A stretch of 64,000 bases of DNA, from assembly GCA_050247135.1 (NCBI GenBank), contig JBFWUT010000015.1, positions 3,487-67,486 on the forward strand. Direction: 5' to 3'. Origin of the DNA: Berkiella sp050247135 (lineage in GTDB: Bacteria; Pseudomonadota; Gammaproteobacteria; Berkiellales; Berkiellaceae). Numbering within the stretch: the first letter of the stretch is position 1; every line of letters begins with the position of its first letter. The position numbers and the translations under genes were made by a program. The notes below the pieces were generated by a model. That model was not told the origin of the DNA. It worked only from the letters and a program-made list of their open reading frames with translations, and did no database searches. Shown here piece by piece: positions 15,817 to 24,423 of the stretch.

Positions 15817-16854
15817 ATGATCGAATTTAACCACGCAAGACGCTTTACACTCACTGAAGTTCAAACCCTATTTCGTGCACTCCTTCCCCACATTGAATCG
15901 ATCCCCAATGTTTATAGCTCAGAAGGTATTTTTAGGATCCCTGGAAGTCATCATAACATCGTGCAAATAACTGAAGATATCTTAAATGAAACAGAATTTG
16001 CACGTGAGCAATATAAAGTACATGATTACATGGGCGCATTGAAACATGGTCTCATGAATTGTGAATTCAACAAAGATGATAAGCTTTTACAAGCTTTAAA
16101 ATTTGCTATTGAACATGGCGATCAGACTGCTGACATTGAGGCTATAAAGCATTTTATTAATGCACTAGTCAATTCGGAAGAAAAATCAAAATATGCGGCT
16201 GGCGAAGTGATCTATGATTATCTGCATTTTTTAACGAGAGCTGCAGATTTTGCAAGCAAAAATCATATGGATGACATTAATTTAGGTATGATGGCAGGTC
16301 CTCTTTTTGCTAATCTTATTGAAGAAAATCCTAAAGCTTTGTTGAATACTATCCAGCTATCAAATGTACTTTGCGCAAGAGTTATCCGTGAAAAACATTT
16401 TTTACTACCATTTCAAGAAGCTTTCCCAGAACAATTTAAACAACGCAGACGAATAGAAATAGCCGAACTTGAAGCCCAATGTGTTCAATTGCAAAAATCG
16501 ATTGATGATCTTGCTGCAAAACTACCTATGATGTGCGATAAACTTAGTGAAGATCAAAGAGAACTAGTCGATCGTAAAAAAATGCCATTTCATCATCTTT
16601 CGAAAAAAACCAAACTGCTCGAACAAGTGGTTGCCAAAAAACAGCAAAGTATACAAAGCCTAATTAATGAAGATAGAGAAAACAGTATAAAATTAAAGAA
16701 GCTAGATGCAAAAATACAATCATTAAATGATGAGTTACTCAAACCCGGTAAAGTATTAAGGTTCACGAAACCTAACCTTAGCACAGACGCTGACATTGAA
16801 CACGTCCCCGAAGTTAAGGTTAAACGCAAAAAAAAGACTGTGGGCCCAAAATAA
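15817..16854 (+). CDS. RhoGAP-domain protein with C-terminal coiled coil (candidate effector)
   Basis: 345 residues. Residues about 12-215 match the eukaryotic RhoGAP fold. The arginine-finger segment is SSEGIFRIPGS (Arg40), then VHDYMGALKHGL (equivalent of the conserved xVAGxLKxxL helix), and DDINLGMMAGPLFANL (equivalent of the NLAxxFGPxL motif). Residues about 215-315 are Gln/Lys/Glu-rich coiled coil, and the tail is basic (KVKRKKKTVGPK). RhoGAPs speed GTP hydrolysis by Rho-family GTPases, which bacteria lack, so a host target is inferred. No signal peptide; secretion by a dedicated system would be required. Single gene with AAAGGA before the ATG. Confidence 0.78.
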   Translation: MIEFNHARRFTLTEVQTLFRALLPHIESIPNVYSSEGIFRIPGSHHNIVQITEDILNETEFAREQYKVHDYMGALKHGLMNCEFNKDDKLLQALKFAIEHGDQTADIEAIKHFINALVNSEEKSKYAAGEVIYDYLHFLTRAADFASKNHMDDINLGMMAGPLFANLIEENPKALLNTIQLSNVLCARVIREKHFLLPFQEAFPEQFKQRRRIEIAELEAQCVQLQKSIDDLAAKLPMMCDKLSEDQRELVDRKKMPFHHLSKKTKLLEQVVAKKQQSIQSLINEDRENSIKLKKLDAKIQSLNDELLKPGKVLRFTKPNLSTDADIEHVPEVKVKRKKKTVGPK

Positions 16855-16869
16855 CTTGGGCGCCTGTTC

Positions 16870-18423
16870 TTAACACACCTTTTGCGATTCAAGCTCTCGT
16901 TGTAGTTGCGCTATTTCATCATCAATAGAGGCGATCTTAAGAGATTCTTCTATCGTGGCCTGCGCTTTAGCGTATTCTCCTGCTGCCTGGTAAGCGAGGG
17001 TCAGGTTAAAATAGGTATCCCGGTCTTTTCCATAAAAAGCCAATGAATGTAGATAAAACTCAATAGCCTCTTCATTAAAGCCCATATTGTAATAAACAGA
17101 GCCTATGGCAAAAGGGAGATCTTGCGATTTTTCTAGTTTAAAGAAATAACGCCATGCACGTTTTAGCCCATTTAAAATGCTCTGTTGGACATTCTCGGTG
17201 ATATCGTCTTTTTCTAGTTTCTCAATAATTTGCTCATGGTAATCGTAAAAAATGCTGGGATCCCACTCGGCAAGATTAAGATAATTAACAATCGCCTCTA
17301 ACGTTTTAAAGGTCACTACCTCATCGTCGATATAACAGATATCAAAGAGATCTTGTGGACTAAAACAAGATAAACTGTTCGAGAAGGCATAGCTTGTTTG
17401 CGGAATGGGGTAATCTGCTTGGAAAATAAAACTGGTTACCTGAAAATCTGCCCCTTTATCACCCATGAGCATGCTTTTTCCACCACATAGTTCGGTATAA
17501 CGTTTTAACGCATCAAAATTAACCATCATTGATACAGAACCATGAAAAGAAATATCGGGATCTTCATTTTCTTCAAATAATACTTTATCTGTTATGCCTT
17601 TATCTGAAGCTAAGAATATGACTGGGCCATTAGTAAATTGCTTTAAATTTTCGATGCATTTAATGGAGCCTATTGGGATTAAAAAGGCTGCATTCTCACA
17701 TTCTGATTCGTAGCTTTTTAATATTTTGTTTAAATGTTGATTGTCACTATAATAGTCTGAGCTTATGGGATGCCTTTTATATTCGTATTTGGCATCTTTA
17801 AAGAAATCAACCAGTTTGCCTTTATCAAGTTGTGCTTGGTTTTTAATGACCAGTTCAACCTCATTCAAGCGATGATTAATAACTTCAAATGCATCATGAG
17901 CCAATGTATCAAAAATATAATTAGAAATAACAAATAAAGGTTTATCTATAGAATGCGTTTTAAGATGCTTTCCTGAAAGGGCCAAGTTGAGTTCAGTATC
18001 TTCGCTTGCATTAAATACGGCTATATCTAACCATCCCTCATCCATAAAGGGTTTTAAAGCATGATGCGTTTGCCAAGTTTCGAGACTCTTTAAGCTGATA
18101 TCCGTCATGATGAACTTTAGCCATTTTTGCGGCCAATTGAACACCTTAAAGGCTTGACGTAAATTTTCCAATAAATAGAATGAAAGACGACCATGACCTG
18201 CGCCAATTTCAAGCACATAAAACGGAGAATCATCATGAGGATTACCATGGGCTAACAGGTAATCTTGTATTTGCGCAACAATGAGTTTCGCATAGATATT
18301 GGCAAGATACGTGTTGTTGGTAATTTGCTGCGGCACAACCTCCTCTTCCCAAACCTCGGTACCCAGTTGTGCGTAATATTGGTGCATGCGCTCCCATAGA
18401 ATGGACTTTGAAAGAGATCTCAT
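16870..18423 (-). CDS. MidA-like SAM methyltransferase with C-terminal TPR repeats
   Basis: 517 residues. The N-terminal two thirds resemble the SAM-dependent MidA/NDUFAF7-like group: NNTYLANIYAKLIVAQ, SAM motif I YVLEIGAGHGRLSFYLL (about 69-85), IMTDIS, and FVISNYIFDTLAHDAF. Residues about 430-510 form TPR-type helical repeats (FAIGSVYYNMGFNEEAIEFYLHSL and TYFNLTLAYQAAGEYAKAQATI, each split by a turn). It would methylate a protein partner recognised via the TPRs; this is inference. It is longer than typical MidA (about 390). Converges on the RhoGAP gene. Confidence 0.62.
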   Translation of the reverse strand: MRSLSKSILWERMHQYYAQLGTEVWEEEVVPQQITNNTYLANIYAKLIVAQIQDYLLAHGNPHDDSPFYVLEIGAGHGRLSFYLLENLRQAFKVFNWPQKWLKFIMTDISLKSLETWQTHHALKPFMDEGWLDIAVFNASEDTELNLALSGKHLKTHSIDKPLFVISNYIFDTLAHDAFEVINHRLNEVELVIKNQAQLDKGKLVDFFKDAKYEYKRHPISSDYYSDNQHLNKILKSYESECENAAFLIPIGSIKCIENLKQFTNGPVIFLASDKGITDKVLFEENEDPDISFHGSVSMMVNFDALKRYTELCGGKSMLMGDKGADFQVTSFIFQADYPIPQTSYAFSNSLSCFSPQDLFDICYIDDEVVTFKTLEAIVNYLNLAEWDPSIFYDYHEQIIEKLEKDDITENVQQSILNGLKRAWRYFFKLEKSQDLPFAIGSVYYNMGFNEEAIEFYLHSLAFYGKDRDTYFNLTLAYQAAGEYAKAQATIEESLKIASIDDEIAQLQRELESQKVC

Positions 18424-18500
18424 GTGTTATGGCTTCATAGTGATTGAACAAGTGCACTTAGTATCACAACACGGTGTATTAATCAAGCAAAGTCAGTCAA

Positions 18501-19235
18501 TTATCGAAATTCTGGTCTTATAGAACTTACCCCGCCATCGATCAGTAAATCTATCCCAACCATATAGGCATTACCCGCTAAGAAAAGAGCTGCATCAGCA
18601 ATCTCTTCTGGGGTAGCAAATCGTTTAAGGGGAACAAGCTCTGAAGTCTTAGGGATAGTACTTCTATCCTTAAAAATCGGGGTATCTGTAAAGCCAGGCG
18701 ATATAGAATTCACTCGGATCCCTCTGTTGATAAGATCGGCTGAGAAGCTTTGAGCTAATACGCTAATAGCAGCTTTAGCTGCGGAGTAGACGCTTAACCC
18801 TTTCCATCCGCCATGACAAGCCATTGAGGAAATGAGGACAATTGAAGCATTTTTATTCAATAAGGGGACCGCCTTTTGCACCGTAAAATAGGCACCTTTG
18901 AGATTAGTATTCATGATTTCATCAAAATGCTGTTCACTGACTTCTTCAATGATCTCTCCACCGGCAATTCCAGCATTCACCACAAGGCAGTCTATGCTGC
19001 CATGGATTGACTTCACTTGTTGATACAGATTGTCTAGATCTGACAGCTTAGAAACATCCGCTTGTAAAGCCGTTATTTTCCCAGAGAACTCAGTGACCAC
19101 AGCTTCTAATTTTGCACTATCTCTTCCTACGATAACTACCTTAGCACCCTTCTGATAAAACAATTCTGCGATCGATTTTCCAATCCCACTATTACCACCT
19201 GTGATAACGACCACTTTATCTTGAAATGATTTCAT
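18501..19235 (-). CDS. Short-chain dehydrogenase/reductase
   Basis: 244 residues, classical SDR length. The nucleotide-binding motif is TGGNSGIGKS (about 12-21), the structural motif is NAGIAG (about 88-93), Ser lies in VLISSMA, and the catalytic pair is YSAAK. It ends with the usual C-terminal IDGG. The cofactor is probably NAD(H) or NADP(H). Substrate cannot be told. Close relatives are often annotated as FabG- or glucose-dehydrogenase-like. It is divergent from the histidine kinase gene. Confidence 0.88.
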   Translation of the reverse strand: MKSFQDKVVVITGGNSGIGKSIAELFYQKGAKVVIVGRDSAKLEAVVTEFSGKITALQADVSKLSDLDNLYQQVKSIHGSIDCLVVNAGIAGGEIIEEVSEQHFDEIMNTNLKGAYFTVQKAVPLLNKNASIVLISSMACHGGWKGLSVYSAAKAAISVLAQSFSADLINRGIRVNSISPGFTDTPIFKDRSTIPKTSELVPLKRFATPEEIADAALFLAGNAYMVGIDLLIDGGVSSIRPEFR

Positions 19236-19385
19236 CGATTAACCTTTTTAATGGCTGATTCTTTAGCACTGAATAATTACCTAGTTTACGTAAACTTATC
19301 AAAAATACAGCAACAGAGGCAAAATTATACCTAACACCCCCCTTAATTAAGCGCATCTTCTAACATAGTCTATTCTTATAAAGAC

Positions 19386-20477
19386 ATGATCCACTTATTG
19401 TTGGGTCAAACACGTGATGGACTGAATAAACTAACAGGGAGCTCTGTCCCTTTGAGAGCGCTGAGCATCATAAAACAGCCTTTAATGCTTGTGATTTTGT
19501 TAATCATCATCACGCAGTGTTTTTTTGTCTTTAAGTATTTTGGAACCTATGTCGGAGGTCTGCTCTCATTATTTGTTTTGCTCAATCTGATGCTTGGCTT
19601 TTTTGTTCCAAAGGGTAACAGTCAAGCTGGTTCAAGCGAAGTCGAAGAGCAGCTTAAAGCCGCTCAAAATCAATTGATCAAACAGGATAAATTAGCATCT
19701 GTTGGTGTACTCACCGCGGGGATTGCTCACGAAATAAAGAATCCGCTGAATTTTATTAACAATTTCTCAGATATGACAGTTGAACTGGTTGATGAGCTGA
19801 AAGATGAAGTCGAAAAAGTGCAAAATCTGGAGACTTCGCAAAAGGAATCAATCATTGGGATCGCAGAAGATATTGGCACTAATTGTCGCAAAATCAATGA
19901 ACATGGCAAACGAGCCGAATCTATTATAAAAAACATGCTGATTCAAACCCGAGCGTCCGATGTAGGTAAAGAACCTGTCGATCTGAATAAGTTATTAGAT
20001 GAATATATGAACTTAGCTTACCATGGCTTACGGGCTCAAAATAACAAATTCAATGCAAAGTTGGAAAAAAACTTAGATCCCAATTTGCCAAAGGTAACAG
20101 CTTCTTCGCAGAGTATGGGACGAGTCTTTTTAAATATTATTAATAATGGTCTTTATGCAGCGAACGAAAAGTCTGAACAATATACTGCTAAATTACTCAA
20201 TACTATATTTATGCCGACGATAACTATTGCGTCAACTCAAAATGACGACTATGTCATTATCAAAATCAAAGATAACGGTAATGGTATGCCCGATTCTATT
20301 AGGGCTAAAATTTTCGAGCCGTTTTTTACGACCAAGCCTGCTGGCCAAGGAACCGGTTTAGGCTTACCTATTTGCTATGATATTGTCACTAAAGAGCATG
20401 GCGGCAAATTAGAAGTCGTATCGAAAGAGGGTGAATTTTCCGAGTTTATCATTATGTTACCAAAAGATAAGGCTTGA
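19386..20477 (+). CDS. Membrane sensor histidine kinase
   Basis: 363 residues. Two adjacent transmembrane helices (about 31-50 and 54-74) have almost no loop between them, so there is no periplasmic sensor domain. A short coiled coil leads to the H-box GIAHEIKNPLNFINN (phospho-acceptor His115) and then the HATPase domain with NIINNGLYAA (N box), DNGNGMP (G1) and GTGLGLPI (G2). It is the first gene of a four-gene operon with a receiver-phosphatase, an anti-sigma-type kinase and a STAS protein, so it probably phosphorylates that receiver. The signal may be intramembrane or come from a partner. Confidence 0.88.
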   Translation: MIHLLLGQTRDGLNKLTGSSVPLRALSIIKQPLMLVILLIIITQCFFVFKYFGTYVGGLLSLFVLLNLMLGFFVPKGNSQAGSSEVEEQLKAAQNQLIKQDKLASVGVLTAGIAHEIKNPLNFINNFSDMTVELVDELKDEVEKVQNLETSQKESIIGIAEDIGTNCRKINEHGKRAESIIKNMLIQTRASDVGKEPVDLNKLLDEYMNLAYHGLRAQNNKFNAKLEKNLDPNLPKVTASSQSMGRVFLNIINNGLYAANEKSEQYTAKLLNTIFMPTITIASTQNDDYVIIKIKDNGNGMPDSIRAKIFEPFFTTKPAGQGTGLGLPICYDIVTKEHGGKLEVVSKEGEFSEFIIMLPKDKA

Positions 20478-20482
20478 GTGTG

Positions 20483-21676
20483 ATGGGTTCTGATATGGAA
20501 AATAATGATGTTACTTCAAAAATATTAATCGTTGATGATGAGCCAGATGTTGAGGTTCTGATGAAGCAACGATTCCGTCGTCAAATCCGTGAAAACAAAT
20601 TCGAATTGTTTTTTGCCCAAAATGGCATTCAAGCTCTTGAAGTATTACAAAAGGATACAGAAATTCGTTTAGTCATTTCTGATATCAATATGCCTGAAAT
20701 GGATGGATTAACACTGTTACGCAACATCAATGAAAAATTTCCAGCTGTTATCCCCATTATCGTTTCCGCTTATGGAGATATGAATAACATTCGTGCTGCT
20801 ATGAATCTCGGTGCATTTGACTTTGTCACTAAGCCTATTAATTTTGATGATTTAAATGTCACGATCGATAAAACGCTTACCCATATCCAAAGGCTTTTAC
20901 AAGCACAAAAAACCCGATCACGCTTGGATGGCATTTTACACGAACTCAACGTTGCTAGTGAAATCCAACAATCGATATTACCGCGCAATTTTATCAATGA
21001 TAACAATATAGAAATGTTTGCTAAAATGACTGCAGCAAAAGAAATCGGTGGTGACTTCTATGATTTCTTTTGGTTAGATGATGAAAAGAGTAAACTTGCT
21101 ATTGTGATTGCCGATGTGTCAGGCAAAGGGGTGCCAGCCGCATTGTTTATGACGGTTTCTCGCACGTTAATTCGCGCGCATGCGCCAAATGATATTGATT
21201 CACCGGGTGCTTGTTTAACTAAAGTGAACGCTGCTTTACAAAAAGACAACACTAATGTGATGTTTGTTACCACCTTCTATGCCATACTGGATGTCAAAAC
21301 AGGTGTCTTAAAATACACCAATGCCGGACACAATCCTCCGCATCTGATTCGAAAAGACGCTCCGCTTGAAAGCTTGGTAAAAATTCATGGTATGGCGTTG
21401 GCTGTTATGGAAGATTTGGTTTATAAAGAAGATCAGATAACTATTAATCCTGGTGATACGCTCTTTTTATATACAGATGGCGTTACTGAGGCTGAAAATG
21501 GGCAAGGTGCTATGCTCGGTAATGACAAATTAGTCTCAAGCCTTGATCAATATCGAAATTTGGCAGCCAGCGAATTAATCAATACAATTAGATCAGATAT
21601 TGTGAATTTTGCAAATGGTCATCCACAGAGTGATGATATCACAATGCTTGCGATACGGTATTTAGCTGGTAAGTAA
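20483..21676 (+). CDS. Response regulator with PP2C (SpoIIE/RsbU-type) phosphatase
   Basis: 397 residues from ATG 20483; GTG 20480 is equally possible, and AAGG at 20469-20472 serves both. The receiver domain spans residues 12-130: ILIVDDEP, phospho-acceptor Asp67 in ISDINMPEMDG, and TKP lysine. The linker is a helical coiled coil. The PP2C-type phosphatase covers about 160-397, with AAKEIGGDFYDF, IADVSGKGVPAALFM, FLYTDGVTEAEN and SDDITML carrying the metal-binding Asp residues. By family, phosphorylation of the receiver activates dephosphorylation of a STAS antagonist, here encoded two genes downstream. Confidence 0.9.
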   Translation: MGSDMENNDVTSKILIVDDEPDVEVLMKQRFRRQIRENKFELFFAQNGIQALEVLQKDTEIRLVISDINMPEMDGLTLLRNINEKFPAVIPIIVSAYGDMNNIRAAMNLGAFDFVTKPINFDDLNVTIDKTLTHIQRLLQAQKTRSRLDGILHELNVASEIQQSILPRNFINDNNIEMFAKMTAAKEIGGDFYDFFWLDDEKSKLAIVIADVSGKGVPAALFMTVSRTLIRAHAPNDIDSPGACLTKVNAALQKDNTNVMFVTTFYAILDVKTGVLKYTNAGHNPPHLIRKDAPLESLVKIHGMALAVMEDLVYKEDQITINPGDTLFLYTDGVTEAENGQGAMLGNDKLVSSLDQYRNLAASELINTIRSDIVNFANGHPQSDDITMLAIRYLAGK

Positions 21677-21699
21677 ACTTAGGGAATGGAAGGCAACAC

Positions 21700-22122
21700 A
21701 TGACAAGCCCACACCTAACCTTGCATTTTGCAAACAGTGCGGAAGAAGCTCCCCGCATTGCCCGAAGGATTGAATATTTTCTGCATGAAAAGAAAATCAG
21801 CGATTCTATCATCAATAAGATACTGCTGTGCGTTGATGAATTAATTACTAACATCATTGCGCATGCTTACACAGACAAACAAGAGCATGCTGTTTTATTA
21901 GACTGCAAAATTCAAGACGGTCGAATCGAATTAGAGTTGCGAGATGATGGTGTGCAATTTGACCCCACAACACAAACGCGACCTAATGTGAAACTTTCGT
22001 TAGAAAATCGTGACATTGGCGGTTTAGGGATCCACTTGGTCATGACTTTAATGGATAAAGTCGAATACCAACGTGAAGGCGACTTTAATGTTTTAAAAGC
22101 AAGCATTTCAACAAATAGCTAA
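21700..22122 (+). CDS. RsbW-like anti-sigma-type serine kinase (HATPase)
   Basis: 140 residues. GHKL ATPase motifs: CVDELITNIIAHAY (N box with catalytic Glu and Asn), LELRDDGVQFDP (G1) and GGLGIHLVMTLMD (G2). Such kinases bind a target (classically a sigma factor) and phosphorylate a STAS antagonist. GGAATGGAAGG precedes ATG 21700. The neighbours supply the antagonist and its phosphatase, completing a partner-switching module. No sigma factor gene is adjacent, so the final target is unknown. Confidence 0.88.
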   Translation: MTSPHLTLHFANSAEEAPRIARRIEYFLHEKKISDSIINKILLCVDELITNIIAHAYTDKQEHAVLLDCKIQDGRIELELRDDGVQFDPTTQTRPNVKLSLENRDIGGLGIHLVMTLMDKVEYQREGDFNVLKASISTNS

Positions 22123-22132
22123 GGATAAACTT

Positions 22133-22474
22133 ATGGAAATCACCGAAGATAAAATTGATGGCCAGGTAGTGATCTCCTTAAGTGGCAGGATCGACAGTAC
22201 TGCTGCCGTGGAGTTTGAAGAAAAAATAATTGAAATCATCGATAAAGGTAATAATACGATGATTATTGATTTCCTGCGGATCCAATTTATCAGTAGCGCA
22301 GGTCTTCGAGTATTGCTGTTAGCAGCCAAAAAAGTGAAACCCTATGGCGGAAAAATTGTGCTCTGTGATATGTCAAAAGACGTGCGAGAAGTGTTTGATA
22401 TTAGTGGTTTCTCTTCTATTTTTGATATTCAAGAGAACGTTCAATCTGCAATTGATTCCATCAAAAAATCTTAG
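22133..22474 (+). CDS. STAS-domain anti-sigma-factor antagonist (RsbV-like)
   Basis: 113 residues, a single STAS domain. ISLSGRIDSTAAVEFEEKI forms the first strands and helix. The phosphorylation loop is FISSAGLRVLL, with Ser55 aligned to the RsbV phospho-serine. In the unphosphorylated state such proteins sequester the RsbW-type kinase. AAGGA precedes ATG 22133 and the gap to the kinase gene is 10 bases. A strong hairpin at 22492-22520 ends the operon. Confidence 0.88.
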   Translation: MEITEDKIDGQVVISLSGRIDSTAAVEFEEKIIEIIDKGNNTMIIDFLRIQFISSAGLRVLLLAAKKVKPYGGKIVLCDMSKDVREVFDISGFSSIFDIQENVQSAIDSIKKS

Positions 22475-22491
22475 AAAATTTTACAATAAAT

Positions 22492-22520
22492 AAAAAAAGC
22501 GCATCAATGCGCTTTTTTTT
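22492..22520. terminator. Bidirectional rho-independent terminator
   Basis: AAAGCGCAT and ATGCGCTTT form a 9-bp GC-centred stem with a 2-base loop. It is flanked by an A-run on the left and eight T on the right, so it works in both directions. It sits between the STAS gene (+) and the second RhoGAP gene (-), 17 bases after the former's stop. Confidence 0.88.
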
Positions 22521-22531
22521 ATGGGTTACAC

Positions 22532-23770
22532 CTATTTCCTACCTTTGGGTGAGTTTACTTTGTCTTTCACCTTTTGCTCCAACTCCCTCCAAAATGACAA
22601 TTTTTCCTTCATTGTATTTTGCATGTGTGTTCTTTCTTCTTCCGTGATTTTACCTGGCGTAATGCTGGCTGGGCGTGCAGGCCGTGGTGGTGGGGTTCTG
22701 GGCTGCTCTTGTACTGCTGCTGACACACGTACTTGTGCCTCGCTTTCTCTTCTAGCTTGCTCTTCTCTTTGACGTTGAGCATCAAGTGCTTGTCTTGCTT
22801 GCTCTTCCTTTCTAGCTTTTTCTGCCTGTTCTTTTGCTGCTGTTAGCTCAGGGTGAACAGCCATTTTATCCCCAACTGGCGTAAGCTCTTTTGCTTTAGA
22901 ACCGGTAATGCGACCTGTAATACGACCCAACCAGCTTGGGAGCTTTTTAGTAATGAATTGAGTCACTGCAGGAATTGCGGTATTGCGGGTCCAATCAATA
23001 GCTTTTCTGACAAAACTGGGTATTTTGAATGACCTTTTTTTACTGTCAGATTTGATACTTTCTGGCACTTGTCCTTTGTCGATAACAACAGAAGCCCTTT
23101 TAGAAATTTCTTGATGTGCTCTTTCTACTTTTAGAGCGACCTCTTTATGAGCATTATCAAAGGTGCGGCCATAGCGTTCTTTGGTGACACCCATTGGATC
23201 TTCAGATTGTGCGGTTGACACAGCATTCATGGCCATTTTTATGTCAAGACCATTTTCTGCGTCCCCGTTTGCCATCCTTGCAAGCCAAGGTCCCATCACT
23301 ACAAACAAATTAGCTGGTGTCATTTTATTCTGTTTACTTTTGAGTGCAGTTAAGTGCCCTATATGCAAAATATTGTGTAACATTTTTGCTTCTTCAAGAT
23401 GGTTGTTGTCAATAAGCTGTTGAACTACTATGTCTAAATCAAATTGTTCCTGGAGAAGTTCGTTCTGAATAATAGCAACAGCTCCTGGTGACCATTGGCC
23501 ATCTGTTAATGCGTAGCGTTTTAATACACCAACCACATTATGGGGCTCTAAAGTGAAATCCTTGTGATTCTCAAAATCAAATTGAGCAGGATCTTCATTC
23601 GCTATTTTGTATATCTCATCAACTTTACCAGTATTACCCGACTGTCTGATTATGCCCTCTTCGACTAAAAATTCGGGATGAGCAGTTGCATACTCTATGA
23701 ACTTTTCAATGATCGCATTGGATTTCTCAAGAGGTGTGCCTTTTGCTAACGAAATTTTTTCTCCGATCAT
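22532..23770 (-). CDS. Second RhoGAP-domain protein with coiled coil and Pro-rich motif (candidate effector)
   Basis: 412 residues. The RhoGAP-like region spans about 12-200: arginine-finger segment EEGIIRQSGN (Arg42), EPHNVVGVLKRYAL, and NKMTPANLFVVMGPWLARM, nearly the eukaryotic NKMTxxNLAxxFGPxLLR consensus. A basic amphipathic stretch follows at about 245-290. Then comes a long E/K/Q/R coiled coil (about 310-350), and TPPPRPARPAS, a PxxP-rich segment of SH3-ligand type. Cys-free, no signal peptide. A host Rho GTPase is the probable target by family. It overlaps no gene and shares the terminator with the partner-switching operon. Confidence 0.75.
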   Translation of the reverse strand: MIGEKISLAKGTPLEKSNAIIEKFIEYATAHPEFLVEEGIIRQSGNTGKVDEIYKIANEDPAQFDFENHKDFTLEPHNVVGVLKRYALTDGQWSPGAVAIIQNELLQEQFDLDIVVQQLIDNNHLEEAKMLHNILHIGHLTALKSKQNKMTPANLFVVMGPWLARMANGDAENGLDIKMAMNAVSTAQSEDPMGVTKERYGRTFDNAHKEVALKVERAHQEISKRASVVIDKGQVPESIKSDSKKRSFKIPSFVRKAIDWTRNTAIPAVTQFITKKLPSWLGRITGRITGSKAKELTPVGDKMAVHPELTAAKEQAEKARKEEQARQALDAQRQREEQARRESEAQVRVSAAVQEQPRTPPPRPARPASITPGKITEEERTHMQNTMKEKLSFWRELEQKVKDKVNSPKGRK

Positions 23771-23867
23771 AACTACCTCTCTTGACTACTGACATAATAA
23801 GCGTGTACTTAAACGCTTTTTCAAGCTTTCTTACCAGTAAGAGCGGCTTTAGACAGAATTAGTTCCG

Positions 23868-24308
23868 TTAAGCTCGCAAACCCTTGTCATGGCTGGCCTC
23901 AAGCTCTTTTTTCTCTCTTTCTTTGAGCTGCTTTTTAAAGTCGGTGACGGCATCTGTGAAATCGGTATGCGTGGTGACGTTCTTTTTAAGACCGACCAGT
24001 TTACTCTGATAATTAAGCAAGATGCGATCGGCTAAGGTATTTAATGCCGCGTATCGCTCAGGAATAGTCGGTAAAGAACCTTTAATATTGATTTGCTCAA
24101 TAAGATAATCTAAGACACGCTCATTAACATGGGTAACGTTATCATCCTCAATGGTGTTTTCTTTGATCACCTTTTCAAGCCGCTCTCTTAAATCCATCAC
24201 TTCTTGCCAATACTTCGGCTCTAAGTGAAATTCCTTCTGCGCTTGCGGCTCACTTTGTTTGGGTTTAAATAAGTTGCGGAAAAAATCGAGGACTCTGTTC
24301 GTAGCCAT
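23868..24308 (-). CDS. Unknown charged helical protein
   Basis: 146 residues, no recognised family. N-terminal RVLDFFRNLFKPKQ is amphipathic and basic. The rest is predicted alpha-helical and highly charged, with LEPKYWQEVMDLRERLEKVI and a C-terminal FKKQLKEREKKELEAS coiled-coil-like end. GGGGGCGAAG precedes the ATG. It lies 97 bases upstream of the second RhoGAP gene on the same strand, so the two could be co-transcribed. A role beside the RhoGAP (for example a chaperone-like partner) is speculation. Confidence 0.6.
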   Translation of the reverse strand: MATNRVLDFFRNLFKPKQSEPQAQKEFHLEPKYWQEVMDLRERLEKVIKENTIEDDNVTHVNERVLDYLIEQINIKGSLPTIPERYAALNTLADRILLNYQSKLVGLKKNVTTHTDFTDAVTDFKKQLKEREKKELEASHDKGLRA

Positions 24309-24423
24309 CTTCGCCCCCCGTGAAGTTACACGCTCACACTATTATATATAGCTAACTTTCTTATAATACCAAGCGGGGTTCCATAGCACAATTGGATAAA
24401 TAACCATGGATATTCTAAATGGA

